The notes: generated by a model from the letters alone, not told the origin. Positions 26,828 to 35,993 are shown, numbered from the stretch's first letter. The stretch is 64,000 bases of DNA from Marinimicrococcus sp033875255 (GCA_033875255.1 JAWZSN010000017.1:1-64000), one strand, 5' to 3'. Translations and numbers: made by a program.

Positions 26828-27567
26828 GCCGACCTCTCCTCGGTGATGATCGTATGGGGGCCCTCGCCTCGGAGCACCCGTGCGAAGGCGCCGGGCGCGT
26901 GCACCGAGAAGACGATGATCGGGATGTCGCTTTCCCTGGCAAGGGAAATCGCCGGCGCGTCCATCACCTTGAGGTCCTTGGACAGAACCTCGAGATAGGT
27001 GAGACGGTCGAAACGCTCGGCCGACGGGTCCATCTTGGGATCGGCCGAATAGACACCGTCGACCTGCGTGCCCTTCAAGAGAGCGTCGCAGTCCATCTCG
27101 GCGGCGCGCAGCGCTGCTGCGGTATCGGTGGTGAAATAGGGGTTGCCGGTGCCCGCGGCGAAGATCACCACGCGGCCCTTCTCGAGGTGGCGCACCGCGC
27201 GGCGGCGGATATAGGGCTCGCACACCGAGGACATGGGGATCGCCGACATGACGCGGGTCGGGATGCCGGCCTGCTCGATCACGCTTTGGACCGCCAGCGC
27301 GTTGATGACGGTGCCGAGCATGCCCATGTAGTCGGCGGTCGATCGCTCGACGCCGGCGCCGGCCAGCGTGCTGCCGCGGATGATGTTGCCGCCGCCGATC
27401 ACGAGGCACAGCTCGACGCCGATGGCGTGCGCCGCCTTGACGTCGTCGGCGAGCTGCTGGAGCACTTGGCGGTCGTGCCCGAACTCGCGGTCGCCGAGGA
27501 GAGCCTCCCCGGACATCTTCAGCAGCACACGCCGGTAACGCGGCGACTGCGCCTCGATCTCGCCCAT
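26824..27567 (-). CDS. pyrH: UMP kinase
   Basis: This 247-residue hexameric kinase phosphorylates UMP in pyrimidine synthesis. LLKMSGEALLGD is the ATP-phosphate loop, VIGGGNIIRG binds substrate, and GTGNPYFTTDTAAALRAAEM is the conserved acidic-helix block. I chose MGEIEAQSPRYRR as start, preceded by GGGAG, rather than an ATG nine codons upstream. Order rpsB-tsf-pyrH-frr is universal in proteobacteria. Confidence 0.95.
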   Translation of the reverse strand: MGEIEAQSPRYRRVLLKMSGEALLGDREFGHDRQVLQQLADDVKAAHAIGVELCLVIGGGNIIRGSTLAGAGVERSTADYMGMLGTVINALAVQSVIEQAGIPTRVMSAIPMSSVCEPYIRRRAVRHLEKGRVVIFAAGTGNPYFTTDTAAALRAAEMDCDALLKGTQVDGVYSADPKMDPSAERFDRLTYLEVLSKDLKVMDAPAISLARESDIPIIVFSVHAPGAFARVLRGEGPHTIITEERSA

Positions 27568-27605
27568 GGAGGCTCCCTTCGTCGACTTGGTCACATGCAG
27601 GAAAT

Positions 27606-27627
27606 GCCGCCGCCCTGAGGCGGCGGC
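27606..27627 (-). promoter_or_regulatory. Intercistronic hairpin between tsf and pyrH
   Basis: A perfect 9-bp stem (GCCGCCGCC and GGCGGCGGC) with a four-base loop lies just after the tsf stop on the minus strand, followed by ATTTCC rather than a T-run. It may attenuate read-through or protect the rpsB-tsf message from 3-prime decay. Confidence 0.45.
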
Positions 27628-27633
27628 GGGCCT

Positions 27634-28560
27634 TCAGCCCTGGGCCAGCTTCGCGACCTCGGCCGCCAGGTCGTCGGCCTCCTTCTCGATGCCCTCGCCC
27701 AGCGCCATGCGCACGAAGCCGGTGATCTCGACCGGGGCGCCCAGCTCCTTGCCGGCGGCCTCGATCACCTGCTTGACGCGCTTGTCGGTGTCCACGACAT
27801 AGACCTGCTCGAGCAGCACGGCCTCCTCGTAGAACTTGCGCAGCCGGCCCTCGACCATCTTCTCGATGATGTTCTCGGGCTTGCCGGACGCGCGCGCCTG
27901 GTCGGCAAAGATCGCGCGCTCACGCTCCACCGCCGCCTGGTCGAGGCTGGCCACGTCGAGGGCCTGCGGGTTGGTCGCCGCCACGTGCATGGCGATCTGC
28001 CGGCCCAGCTCCTGGAGCTTCTCGGCGGGCGCCGCCGACTTCAGCGCGACCAGCACGCCGATCTTGCCGAGGTTGGGGGCGATCTGGTTGTGCATGTAGC
28101 CTGCGACGGCACCCTGCTCCACCGCGAGGGCGGCAGTGCGGCGCAGGTTCATGTTCTCGCCGATGACGCCGATGGCCTGCTTGACCTCGTCGTCGACGGT
28201 CCGGCCCGAGCCCGCGAGGGTGATGCCGCGCAGCGCCTCGACGTCGCCGTTGGCCTGCGGCGCCACCTCGGTGACGGCAGCCACGAGAGCCTGGAAGGTC
28301 TCGTTGCGGGCGACGAAGTCGGTCTCGGAGTTGACCTCGACGAGGGCGCCGGCATTGCCCTGGAGCCTGAGCCCGATCAGGCCCTCGGCGGTCACCCGGC
28401 CGGCCTTCTTGGCGGCCGCGGCGAGGCCCTTCTTGCGCAGCCAGTCACTGGCCGCCTGGACGTCGCCACCGTTCTCCTGAAGGGCCTTCTTGCAGTCCAT
28501 CATGCCGGCGCCGGACTGCTCGCGAAGCTGCTTGACGAGCGCCGGGGTGATCGCAGCCAT
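27634..28560 (-). CDS. tsf: Elongation factor Ts
   Basis: This 308-residue guanine-nucleotide exchange factor recycles EF-Tu. The N-terminal UBA-like domain reads ITPALVKQLREQSGAGMMDCKKALQE, and the exchange motif is ETDFVARNE in the core domain. Length is normal. It follows rpsB after 73 bases that contain a strong hairpin. Confidence 0.96.
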   Translation of the reverse strand: MAAITPALVKQLREQSGAGMMDCKKALQENGGDVQAASDWLRKKGLAAAAKKAGRVTAEGLIGLRLQGNAGALVEVNSETDFVARNETFQALVAAVTEVAPQANGDVEALRGITLAGSGRTVDDEVKQAIGVIGENMNLRRTAALAVEQGAVAGYMHNQIAPNLGKIGVLVALKSAAPAEKLQELGRQIAMHVAATNPQALDVASLDQAAVERERAIFADQARASGKPENIIEKMVEGRLRKFYEEAVLLEQVYVVDTDKRVKQVIEAAGKELGAPVEITGFVRMALGEGIEKEADDLAAEVAKLAQG

Positions 28561-28594
28561 GGGTTTGCTCTCTCTGTCGAAGGGAAAGGTCGCG

Positions 28595-28621
28595 CCGCAC
28601 CGGCCGCCAGGGCCGGTGCGG
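28595..28621 (-). promoter_or_regulatory. Intercistronic hairpin between rpsB and tsf
   Basis: CCGCACCGGCC and GGCCGGTGCGG form a perfect 11-bp stem with a five-base loop in the rpsB-tsf gap. A partial terminator or processing stem at this place is usual and lets S2 and EF-Ts be made in different amounts. Confidence 0.5.
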
Positions 28622-28633
28622 CAGCTCTCGACG

Positions 28634-29521
28634 TCAGGAAGCCTGCGCGCCGGTGGTGTCCTCGTTCTTGATCTCGCCGGCCTGCTCGGTGGTCACCTCG
28701 GCCACACCCTCGGCCTCGGTCACCGCAGCAGCCTCCTCGGAGGTCTCGGCGGAAGCGACGGGGATCTCCTCCTCCTCGCCGATCTCCTCGCCCAGCTCCT
28801 CGATCGCGCCCAGGTCCACGCCGCTGGCGGTCATCTCGGCCTGGATGCCGTCGAGCACCGCGCCGACCAGCAGGTCGCAGTAGAGGTTGATGGCACGGCT
28901 GGCGTCGTCATTGCCGGGGATCGGGAAGCGGACGCCGTAGGGATTGGAGTTGCTGTCGGTCACCGCGACGACGGGAATGCCGAGCTTCGCGGCCTCCTCG
29001 AGGGCGATCGACTCCTTGTTGGTGTCGATCACGAAGATGATGTCGGGCAGGCCGCCCATGTCCTTGATGCCGCCCAGCGCGCGCTCGAGCTTGTCACGCT
29101 CGCGCTGCACGGTGAGCTGCTCCTTCTTGGTCAGGCCGCTCCTGGGATCCTCGGCCTGGGCCTCGAGATCGCGCAGGCGCTTGATCGACTGGGAGATCGT
29201 CTTCCAGTTGGTCAGCATGCCACCGAGCCAGCGGTGGTTCACATAGTACTGACCACAGCGCTTGGCGGCGCTGGCGACCGGCTCCTGGGCCTGACGCTTG
29301 GTGCCGACGAACAGCACGCGGCCGCCGCCGGCCACGACGTCACGGACGGCCATCAACGCGCGGTGCATCATCGGCACCGTCTGCGTGAGGTCGAGAATGT
29401 GGACGCCGTTGCGCTGGCCGTAGATGAACGGCGCCATGCGCGGGTTCCAGCGGCGGGTCTGGTGGCCGAAATGGACACCGGCCTCGAGCAGCTGGCGCAT
29501 CGTGAAGGTGGGGAATGCCAT
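28634..29521 (-). CDS. rpsB: 30S ribosomal protein S2
   Basis: This 295-residue ribosomal protein starts MAFPTFTMRQLLEAGVHFGHQTRRWNPRM, the canonical S2 N-terminus. VGTKRQAQ and YYVNHRWLGGMLTNW follow. The last 55 residues form an acidic, alanine- and glutamate-rich tail (EELGEEIGEEEEI onward) beyond the S2 fold, as in several alphaproteobacteria. It heads the minus-strand cluster, behind its own promoter and a structured leader. Confidence 0.96.
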   Translation of the reverse strand: MAFPTFTMRQLLEAGVHFGHQTRRWNPRMAPFIYGQRNGVHILDLTQTVPMMHRALMAVRDVVAGGGRVLFVGTKRQAQEPVASAAKRCGQYYVNHRWLGGMLTNWKTISQSIKRLRDLEAQAEDPRSGLTKKEQLTVQRERDKLERALGGIKDMGGLPDIIFVIDTNKESIALEEAAKLGIPVVAVTDSNSNPYGVRFPIPGNDDASRAINLYCDLLVGAVLDGIQAEMTASGVDLGAIEELGEEIGEEEEIPVASAETSEEAAAVTEAEGVAEVTTEQAGEIKNEDTTGAQAS

Positions 29522-29562
29522 AAGGGGCGCTTTCGTTTCCGGTTGATCCGCCGCGGGCATTG

Positions 29563-29609
29563 GTCCGGCTCGCGCCGGACACCGGAAGGCGCGTGCGAAG
29601 GCACACGCC
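29563..29609 (-). promoter_or_regulatory. Structured 5-prime leader of rpsB
   Basis: Two adjacent hairpins lie in the untranslated leader. One pairs GTCCGGC (29563-29569) with GCCGGAC (29574-29580). The other pairs GGCGCGTGC (29588-29596) with GCACACGCC (29601-29609) with one mismatch. S2 represses its own operon through leader RNA in several bacteria, so these may be the S2-binding site. The match to any known leader family was not tested. Confidence 0.4.
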
Positions 29610-29633
29610 GAGCCCGCGTGAGAGGTCCGCGGC

Positions 29634-29662
29634 TAGATAGCGGTCGTCGGTCAGATTTTCAA
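29634..29662 (-). promoter_or_regulatory. Sigma-70-type promoter of the rpsB operon
   Basis: On the minus strand TTGAAA (29657-29662) and TATCTA (29634-29639) are separated by 17 bases, close to consensus. The predicted transcript start leaves a leader of roughly 105 bases before the rpsB ATG. It is the best promoter match in this part of the window. Confidence 0.65.
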
Positions 29663-29675
29663 CCCCGCCCGGCCG

Positions 29676-30626
29676 TCATTCCACCAGCGCCCGACCCAGG
29701 GCGCTCCCCGACTGCCAGGCCGCCTCGACCCTCGGGCCGAGGCACCAGTCGCCGCACAAGGCGAGGCCGGCTGGCCGATCGGCGAGAAACGGCTGGCCCA
29801 ACGGTCGCTCGACCAGGGCGTAGCGCCAGCGATGCGCGGCGAGATGGCGCACCGGCGGCAGCCGACCGCCGGCCAGGGCGGCGAACGTCCGCAGCAGCTC
29901 GGCTGCAACCTCGCCGGCGGGCAGCTCGAGCCGGGGCCTGCTCCAGGCCGGCGTGGCATGGGCGGTCCAGCTCTCGAGCCCGCCGCGGCCGGGCTTGGCG
30001 GTGTTGCGGGCGATCCACGCGAGCGCCTCCTCCGCCATCCGCCGACTTTCCAGCCCGAGCCCGAGCCGCCCGGCAAAGCCGAGCAGCCCGGCCCAGCAGG
30101 GTGCCATGACGACCTCGGTCAGCGCCGCGCCGAGAGCCGTCGCCGCCGGATCGTCGGCCCGCGCCAGAAGTGTCGCAGCCTGCGGTGCCGGGACAGCCAG
30201 CACGAGCATCGGCGCCCGGGCGGCGACCGCGCCGAACTCGTCCACGACACACCAGTCCGGCCCCTCGCGGCGCAGCACGGCGGCGCGCACGCCGGTGCAC
30301 AAGGCGGAGCCGGCCAGCAGCGCCTTGACCGGCGCGCTCATCGACGGAACGCCCAGCCACGCCGCCTCGCCGCCGGCATCCGCGCCGGGCCACGGCGCGG
30401 CAGCGCCCGCCGCGCTCCAGGCCTCGACCTCGATCCGGAAGGCCGGATCACGCACCTTCATGTACTGGGCGCCATGGTCGAAGACGAAGCCTTCGACGCG
30501 GCGCTGGGCGAGCCTGCCGCCAGCCGAGCGGCCCTTCTCCAGAACCGTCACTGCATGGCCGGCGCGATGGAGCTCGGCAGCGCAGGCCGCGCCCGCCATG
30601 CCTGCGCCGATCACAACGACCCGCAT
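29676..30626 (-). CDS. FAD-dependent amine oxidoreductase, renalase-like
   Basis: This 316-residue flavoprotein starts MRVVVIGAGMAGAACAAELHRAG, a Rossmann FAD-binding loop. Next come LEKGRSAGGRLAQRR and FDHGAQYMKVRDPAF, typical of the NAD(P)-binding Rossmann amine oxidase group that includes renalase-like bacterial proteins. The C-terminal LALCGDWCLGPRVEAAWQSG closes the FAD site. The substrate is unknown. The start chosen is the ATG right before the Rossmann strand. It lies downstream of dnaE with a 42-base gap. Confidence 0.85.
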   Translation of the reverse strand: MRVVVIGAGMAGAACAAELHRAGHAVTVLEKGRSAGGRLAQRRVEGFVFDHGAQYMKVRDPAFRIEVEAWSAAGAAAPWPGADAGGEAAWLGVPSMSAPVKALLAGSALCTGVRAAVLRREGPDWCVVDEFGAVAARAPMLVLAVPAPQAATLLARADDPAATALGAALTEVVMAPCWAGLLGFAGRLGLGLESRRMAEEALAWIARNTAKPGRGGLESWTAHATPAWSRPRLELPAGEVAAELLRTFAALAGGRLPPVRHLAAHRWRYALVERPLGQPFLADRPAGLALCGDWCLGPRVEAAWQSGSALGRALVE

Positions 30627-30668
30627 ATCGTCTCCCTCTTCCTCGCCGGATTGATCCAAGGGGCCGGC

Positions 30669-33600
30669 CTAGTGCGGCCGCACCTCGCGGATCTCGCGCA
30701 CCCCCGGCAGCCGCTCGAGATCCGCGCGGCGCCCGTAGGCCAGCAGATACTCCTCCGGCAACGCCACCACCATCTCCTCGGCAGCGCTCGGATGGCGGAC
30801 CGCAAGGCGCACCCGCGAGCCGCCGCTGGCGCCGGTCAGCAGCGGGCGCATCCGGAGCGCGGCGGCCGGCCCGTCGACGGCGATCTCCACCACGCCGTGT
30901 CGCTCCTTGTCGAGCCGGTCGCTCAACGGCTCGATCCGGTTGGTGATGATCTTGACGACATCGCTGTCGAGCCGCGCGTCGGCCTCCACCAGGAGCGGCT
31001 GGTGGCTCTCCAGCAGATCCCGTGTGGCCGAGAGGATCTCGCTGAAGAGCGTGATCTCGAAGACGCCGGTGGGATCGGAAAGGGTCACAAAGGCGAAGCG
31101 CGAGCGCTCGGTGGCCCGCTCCTGCTTGGCCACGACCACGCCGGCCAGCGTCACCCGCGAGCGCTCGCCGGCCGCCAGGTGGGCATGCAGCGAGCCCGCC
31201 TGCACCACGCCCATGCGGGCCAGCGCCGCGGCATAGCCGTCGAGCGGGTGGGCCGACATGTAGAAGCCGATGGCGTCGAACTCGTTTTGTAGCCGCTCGA
31301 GGCTCGGCCAGTCGTCGGTCTCGGGCAGCGCCGGCTTGGGCGGGCGCAGGTCGCCGCCGGCAAAGAGGCTCTCCTGGCTGCTGTCGGCCGCCGCGGCGCA
31401 GGCCTGGGCGTAGCGCATTGCCTGGTCGATGGCCTCGATCTGGCGGCGCCGGTTGCCGTCGAGCCCGTCGAGCGCGCCGGCGCGGATCAGCGCTTCGAGG
31501 ATGCGCCGGTTGAGGACCTTGGTGCCGACCCGCTCGAGCAGGTCGTAGATGTCGCCGAACGGGCCGTTCGCCTGGCGCTCCTCGACGAGGAGCTGCATCG
31601 CCTGCTCGCCCACGCCCTTGATGCCGGCGAGCGCGAAGCGCACCCCGGGTCCTCCAGGCGCGTCCTCTACGGCGAAGCGGACCATCGAGCGGTTCACGTC
31701 CGGCGGGAAGCAGGCGATGCCGCGCCCCGCCATCTCCTGGCGGAAGCCCGCGACCTTCTCCTGGCTGGCCATCTCGGTGGTCATGGCGGCGGCGTAGAAC
31801 TCCACCGCATGGTTCGCCTTGAGATAGGCGGTCTGGTAGGCGACCAGGGCGTAGGCCGCGGCGTGCGACTTGTTGAAGCCGTAGGAGGCGAACTTGGCCA
31901 CCGCGTCGAAGATCTCGTTGGCGAGATCCTCGCCGATCCCCCGCTCCATGGCACCCTTGACGAAGATGTCGCGCTGCGCGTCCATCTCCGCCTTGATCTT
32001 CTTGCCCATGGCGCGGCGCAGGAGATCGGCGCCGCCCAGCGTGTAGCCGGCGAGCTGCTTGGCGATCTCCATCACCTGCTCCTGGTAGATGATCACGCCG
32101 TTGGTCTCGGCGAGGATCGGCTCCAGGAGCGGGTGCAGGTACTCGGCCTCCTCTGTCTTGTGCTTGACGTTGATGTAGCGCGGGATGTTCTCCATCGGGC
32201 CGGGCCGGTAGAGCGACACCATGGCGATGATGTCCTCGAACACGTCCGGCTTGAGCTTGCGGAGCGCATCGCGCATGCCGCCCGATTCCAGCTGGAAGAC
32301 GCCGGTGGTCTCGGCATGGGCGAGCAGCTCGTAGGAGCCGCGGTCGTCCAGCGGCAGGGTATCGAGCCTGACCGCTGCCCCGCGCTCGTTGGCGACTTTC
32401 TCGGCGTGGGTCAGCAGCGTCAGGGTCGAGAGGCCGAGGAAGTCGAACTTCACGAGCCCGGCCTTCTCGACATCCTTCATGTTGAACTGGGTGGCCGGCA
32501 TCAGCGCGCGCGGGTCGCGGTACATCGGCACCAGCTCGTCCAGCGGCCGGTCGCCGATCACCACGCCGGCGGCATGCGTGCTGGCGTGGCGCGGCAGCCC
32601 CTCGAGCTTCATGGCGATGTCCACCATGCGGCCTATCCCGGCATCCTCCCGCATCGCCAGCCGGAGGCGCGGCTCCATGTCGAGGGCCTGGGCCAGGGTC
32701 ACCGGGTTGGCGGGGTTGGCCGGAACCAGCTTGCAGATCCGGTCGACCACCGGGAACGGCAGGCCCAGCACGCGGCCGACGTCGCGCAGGGCGGCACGTG
32801 CCTGGAGCGTTCCGAAGGTGATGATCTGCGCCACCCGGTCGGCGCCGTAGCGGTCGCGCACATAGGCGATGACCTCGTCGCGGCGCTCCTCGCAGAAGTC
32901 GATGTCGAAATCCGGCATCGACACGCGTTCGGGGTTGAGGAAGCGCTCGAACAGCAGGCCGAAGCGCAGCGGGTCGAGATCGGTGATCTTGAGCGCCCAG
33001 GCCGCTACCGAGCCCGCCCCCGAGCCGCGCCCCGGCCCCACCGGGATGCCGTTGCCCTTGGCCCACTTGATGAAGTCCGAGACGATCAGGAAATATCCGG
33101 GAAACTTCATCTGGGCGATGATGTCGAGCTCGTAGGCGAGCCGCTCGCGGTAGGGAACGGCGCCCGCCTCGCGCTCCGCCTCGCTCATGGCGGGCTGGAA
33201 GACCGCCTGGACCAGCCGCTCTTCCAGCCCCTCGCGGGCCTGGCGGCGCATCTCCGCCTCCTCGTCGGCGGCGAAGGTCGGCAGGATCGGATCGCGCGAC
33301 GGCGCCTGGTAGGCGCAGCGCTGCGCCACCACCACCGTGTTGTCGACCGCCTCGGGCAGATCGGCGAACAGCTCGCGCATCTCCGCCTCGGTCTTGAAGC
33401 GGTGCTCGACGGTCAGGCGCGGCCGGTCGTCCTGGATGACCTGGGAGCTGCTGGCGATGCACAGCAGCGCGTCGTGCGCCTCGTAGAAGTCGGCGTCCAT
33501 GAAATGGACGTCGTTGGTCGCCACCAGCGGGATGCCGTGCTCATAGGCCATCTCCAGCAGCGGCTCCTCGACGAGCTGCTCGATCTCCCGCCCGTGGCGC

Positions 33601-34154
33601 ATCAGCTCGACATAGAGACGGTCGCCGAAGATCGCCTGGAGCTGCAGCAAGAGCGCCGCCGCACCCGCCCGGTCGCCCCGGCCGATCGCACCGCCGACGG
33701 GGCCCTGCGGCCCCCCGGTCAGGCAGATCAGCCCCTCGTGATGGGCCTCGAGATCGGCGAGCGTCACATGGGTCTCGGCGAGCGCGTCCTCCTTGTCCAG
33801 ATAGGCGCGGCTCATGAGCTTCATGAGGTTGCGGTAGCCACCCTCGTCCTTGACCAGGAGTGGCATCAGCTCGGGCGTCGGCTGGCGCGCCGGGGCGCTC
33901 CGGATGACCGGCTGCGGTTGGGCGGCAGACAGCGGCATGAGGGGGATCAGCGCGCCCAGGATCGGCTGGACGCCGGCCTTGCTGGCGGCAGCGCTGAACT
34001 GCATCGCGCCGAACAGGTTGGCGTGGTCGGTGACGGCCACTGCAGGCATCCGCTCGGCCCGGCAGCGCTTGACGAGCTCGCCGTGCCGCACCGCGCCCTC
34101 GAGCAGCGAGAAGGCGGAGCGGACGCGCAGATGGACGAAACCGGCATGGGGCAT
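30669..34154 (-). CDS. dnaE: DNA polymerase III alpha subunit
   Basis: This 1161-residue replicative polymerase opens with a PHP domain (FVHLRVRSAFSLLEGAVRHGEL, VAVTDHANLFGAMQF). The palm contains SMPDFDIDFCEERRDEVIAYV with catalytic aspartates. Finger, helix-hairpin-helix (FALAGIKGVGEQAM) and OB-fold parts follow in order. Length matches DnaE1. MPHAGFVHL is chosen as the start. In most alphaproteobacteria lolD lies directly upstream; here a PLP-enzyme gene and an 8-kb block separate them. Confidence 0.96.
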   Translation of the reverse strand: MPHAGFVHLRVRSAFSLLEGAVRHGELVKRCRAERMPAVAVTDHANLFGAMQFSAAASKAGVQPILGALIPLMPLSAAQPQPVIRSAPARQPTPELMPLLVKDEGGYRNLMKLMSRAYLDKEDALAETHVTLADLEAHHEGLICLTGGPQGPVGGAIGRGDRAGAAALLLQLQAIFGDRLYVELMRHGREIEQLVEEPLLEMAYEHGIPLVATNDVHFMDADFYEAHDALLCIASSSQVIQDDRPRLTVEHRFKTEAEMRELFADLPEAVDNTVVVAQRCAYQAPSRDPILPTFAADEEAEMRRQAREGLEERLVQAVFQPAMSEAEREAGAVPYRERLAYELDIIAQMKFPGYFLIVSDFIKWAKGNGIPVGPGRGSGAGSVAAWALKITDLDPLRFGLLFERFLNPERVSMPDFDIDFCEERRDEVIAYVRDRYGADRVAQIITFGTLQARAALRDVGRVLGLPFPVVDRICKLVPANPANPVTLAQALDMEPRLRLAMREDAGIGRMVDIAMKLEGLPRHASTHAAGVVIGDRPLDELVPMYRDPRALMPATQFNMKDVEKAGLVKFDFLGLSTLTLLTHAEKVANERGAAVRLDTLPLDDRGSYELLAHAETTGVFQLESGGMRDALRKLKPDVFEDIIAMVSLYRPGPMENIPRYINVKHKTEEAEYLHPLLEPILAETNGVIIYQEQVMEIAKQLAGYTLGGADLLRRAMGKKIKAEMDAQRDIFVKGAMERGIGEDLANEIFDAVAKFASYGFNKSHAAAYALVAYQTAYLKANHAVEFYAAAMTTEMASQEKVAGFRQEMAGRGIACFPPDVNRSMVRFAVEDAPGGPGVRFALAGIKGVGEQAMQLLVEERQANGPFGDIYDLLERVGTKVLNRRILEALIRAGALDGLDGNRRRQIEAIDQAMRYAQACAAAADSSQESLFAGGDLRPPKPALPETDDWPSLERLQNEFDAIGFYMSAHPLDGYAAALARMGVVQAGSLHAHLAAGERSRVTLAGVVVAKQERATERSRFAFVTLSDPTGVFEITLFSEILSATRDLLESHQPLLVEADARLDSDVVKIITNRIEPLSDRLDKERHGVVEIAVDGPAAALRMRPLLTGASGGSRVRLAVRHPSAAEEMVVALPEEYLLAYGRRADLERLPGVREIREVRPH

Positions 34155-34338
34155 GAAGCGGAACCTCTTGCTGCAGGGGCCAGATAGAGCAGCCGCCCCG
34201 GCCGCGATCAAGCGGCCGCAGCGCCCCTGTCCACAGCTTTATCGCCGCGCCGGCCGGGTGGCCCGCGGGAAGCAGGCTGCTATGCTGCCCCCGGCACCCA
34301 GCGGCCCGCGCCAGGCTGGCCGCGAACAGGAGCGTTTC

Positions 34339-35625
34339 ATGGCGGATTCGCAATACCGCAAGGACCGGATCGGCGAGCATCGGCTGCACCCCGAGACGAT
34401 GATGCTGAGCTACGGCTTCGATCCCACCCTCTCCGAAGGGGCGGTCAAGCCGCCGATCTTCTTGACCTCGACCTTCGTCTTCCGCTCGGCGGAGGACGGC
34501 AGGGATTTCTTCGACTACACGGCCGGGCGGCGCGAGCCGGAGCCCGGGGCCGAGCCCGGCCTCGTCTATTCGCGCTTCAACCATCCCAACAGCGAGATCG
34601 TCGAGGACCGGCTGGCGGTCTACGAGGGCGCCGAGGCCGGCGTCATCTTCTCCAGCGGCATGGCGGCGATCTCCACCACCCTGATGGCCTATGTCCGGCC
34701 GGGTGAGGTGATCCTCCACTCGCAGCCGCTCTATGGCGGCACCGAGACCCTCATCGCCCGGACCCTCCAGCCCTTCGGCATCCTCACCGAGGGCTTTACC
34801 GACGGGGTCGAGGAGAAGGCGGTGCGCGAGGCCGCCGAGCGCGCCTGCGCGCGCGGGCCGGTGGCGGTCATCCTGGTCGAGAGTCCCTCCAACCCGCTCA
34901 ACACGCTGGTCGATCTGGCGCTGATGCGTCAGGTGGCCGAGGAGATCGAGACGCGCCAGGGCAAGCGCCCGCTGATCCTGTGCGACAACACGCTTTTGGG
35001 CCCGCTCTTCCAAAAGCCCTTGGAGCACGGTGCCGACATCGTCCTCTACTCGCTCACCAAGTATGTGGGCGGGCACAGCGACCTGGTGGCCGGCGCGGCG
35101 CTCGGCCGGCGCGAGCTGATGCGCCCGGTCAAGCTGCTGCGCGGCGCCATCGGCACCCAGCTCGACCCGCACTCGGCCTGGATGATCGGCCGTTCGCTGG
35201 AGACCCTGGCGCTCCGCATGAAGGCCGCCTGCACCAGCGCCGAGAAGGTCACGCGCTTCCTCGCTGGCCACCCCAAGGTGCGCCGCGTCTACTATCCGGC
35301 GCTGATGGAAGACGGCACCAAGGAGCGGGCCGTCTACGAGCGCCAGTGCAGCGCTGCCGGCACCACCTTCTCCTTCGACATCGCGGGCGGCGAGAAGGAG
35401 GCCTTCCGTTTCCTCAACGCGCTTCGGGTCTTCAAGCTGGCGGTGAGCCTCGGCGGCACCGAATCCCTGACCTGCCATCCGGCCACCACGGTCCACTCCG
35501 GCGTCCCGAAGGACACGCGCGAGCGCATCGGCATCTCCGATGCCACGATCCGCATGTCGATCGGCATCGAGAACACCGAGGACCTGATCGCCGACCTCGA
35601 GGCGGCGCTGGCCGCAGTCGGCTAG
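34339..35625 (+). CDS. Cystathionine gamma-synthase family PLP enzyme
   Basis: This 428-residue fold-type I enzyme belongs to the Cys/Met metabolism group. The PLP lysine is in LYSLTKYVGGHSDLVAG. YSRFNHPNSEIVEDRLAVYEGAE, FSSGMAAISTTLMA and VESPSNPLNTLVDL are family blocks. The N-terminal KDRIGEHRLHPETMMLSYGFDP marks the long alphaproteobacterial subgroup, whose members may be gamma-lyases or synthases. The actual reaction cannot be read from motifs. It is divergent from dnaE and is the first gene of the region separating dnaE from lolD. Confidence 0.88.
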   Translation: MADSQYRKDRIGEHRLHPETMMLSYGFDPTLSEGAVKPPIFLTSTFVFRSAEDGRDFFDYTAGRREPEPGAEPGLVYSRFNHPNSEIVEDRLAVYEGAEAGVIFSSGMAAISTTLMAYVRPGEVILHSQPLYGGTETLIARTLQPFGILTEGFTDGVEEKAVREAAERACARGPVAVILVESPSNPLNTLVDLALMRQVAEEIETRQGKRPLILCDNTLLGPLFQKPLEHGADIVLYSLTKYVGGHSDLVAGAALGRRELMRPVKLLRGAIGTQLDPHSAWMIGRSLETLALRMKAACTSAEKVTRFLAGHPKVRRVYYPALMEDGTKERAVYERQCSAAGTTFSFDIAGGEKEAFRFLNALRVFKLAVSLGGTESLTCHPATTVHSGVPKDTRERIGISDATIRMSIGIENTEDLIADLEAALAAVG

Positions 35626-35712
35626 GCCCGTCTCCTGGCAGCGGCAGGCTCCGCGGGGGCCTGCCGGCCCGGCACCTCCTCGCCGGAAGACCGCCCCACC
35701 CCGTGGGCACCG

Positions 35713-35764
35713 CCGCGCAAGGCGCTGCGCGCGGCTTTCTCTGGCTGGTTCTGGTCGATTGGGG
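35713..35764 (-). repeat. Dispersed repeat B, copy 3
   Basis: On the minus strand this runs from CCAATCGACCAGAACCAG to the core GCCGCGCGCAGCGCCTTGCG. It is closer to the 41-kb copies than copies 1 and 2 are. It lies 88 bases after the PLP-enzyme stop and, on the minus strand, downstream of two repeat A copies, the same order as in the 41-kb array. Confidence 0.55.
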
Positions 35765-35796
35765 TGGCGCCAGCCTGCGGTTCGGCTGCCGCCTCT

Positions 35797-35830
35797 CGCA
35801 CACCGCACACCGCAGGGTGTGCGGTGTGCG
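35797..35830. terminator. Perfect 15-bp stem-loop
   Basis: CGCACACCGCACACC and its exact complement enclose a four-base loop GCAG. Each arm is itself two near-copies of CGCACACC. It lies 172 bases after the PLP-enzyme stop without a T-run, between repeats B and A. It could be a factor-dependent terminator, or a recombination or secondary-structure feature of the repeat cluster. Confidence 0.45.
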
Positions 35831-35832
35831 GC

Positions 35833-35960
35833 GTTCACGCTTCCTCAACCTTCGGCGTGGCATGCTCGCGGATGGTGGAGGAGGTGTCGCGCCCGGGCTT
35901 CCGCGGCGCCGGAGTCCCTCCTCGGCAGTATGTGCAAGAGCGGGTGAAGAAGGCGTGAAC
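35833..35960 (-). repeat. Palindromic repeat A, copy 2 (best inverted ends)
   Basis: The copy is 128 bp long. Its ends are imperfect inverted repeats: GTTCACGCTTCCTCA at the left and, read inward from the right, GTTCACGCCTTCTTCA. The interior keeps CCACCATCCGCGAGCATG and the GGACTCCGGCGCCGCGG block (both on the minus strand). This shape, with inverted ends, no coding capacity and several copies, resembles a small non-autonomous element or a REPIN. Confidence 0.65.
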
Positions 35961-35993
35961 GTGGTCCGGTGGCTTCCTGGCACCGGTCGGGAT

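Noticed and set aside
31809..34187. Plus-strand open frame of 792 codons opposite dnaE
   Set aside because: DnaE motifs are complete on the minus strand; the opposite frame has a shadow composition rich in Gln, His, Arg and Glu.
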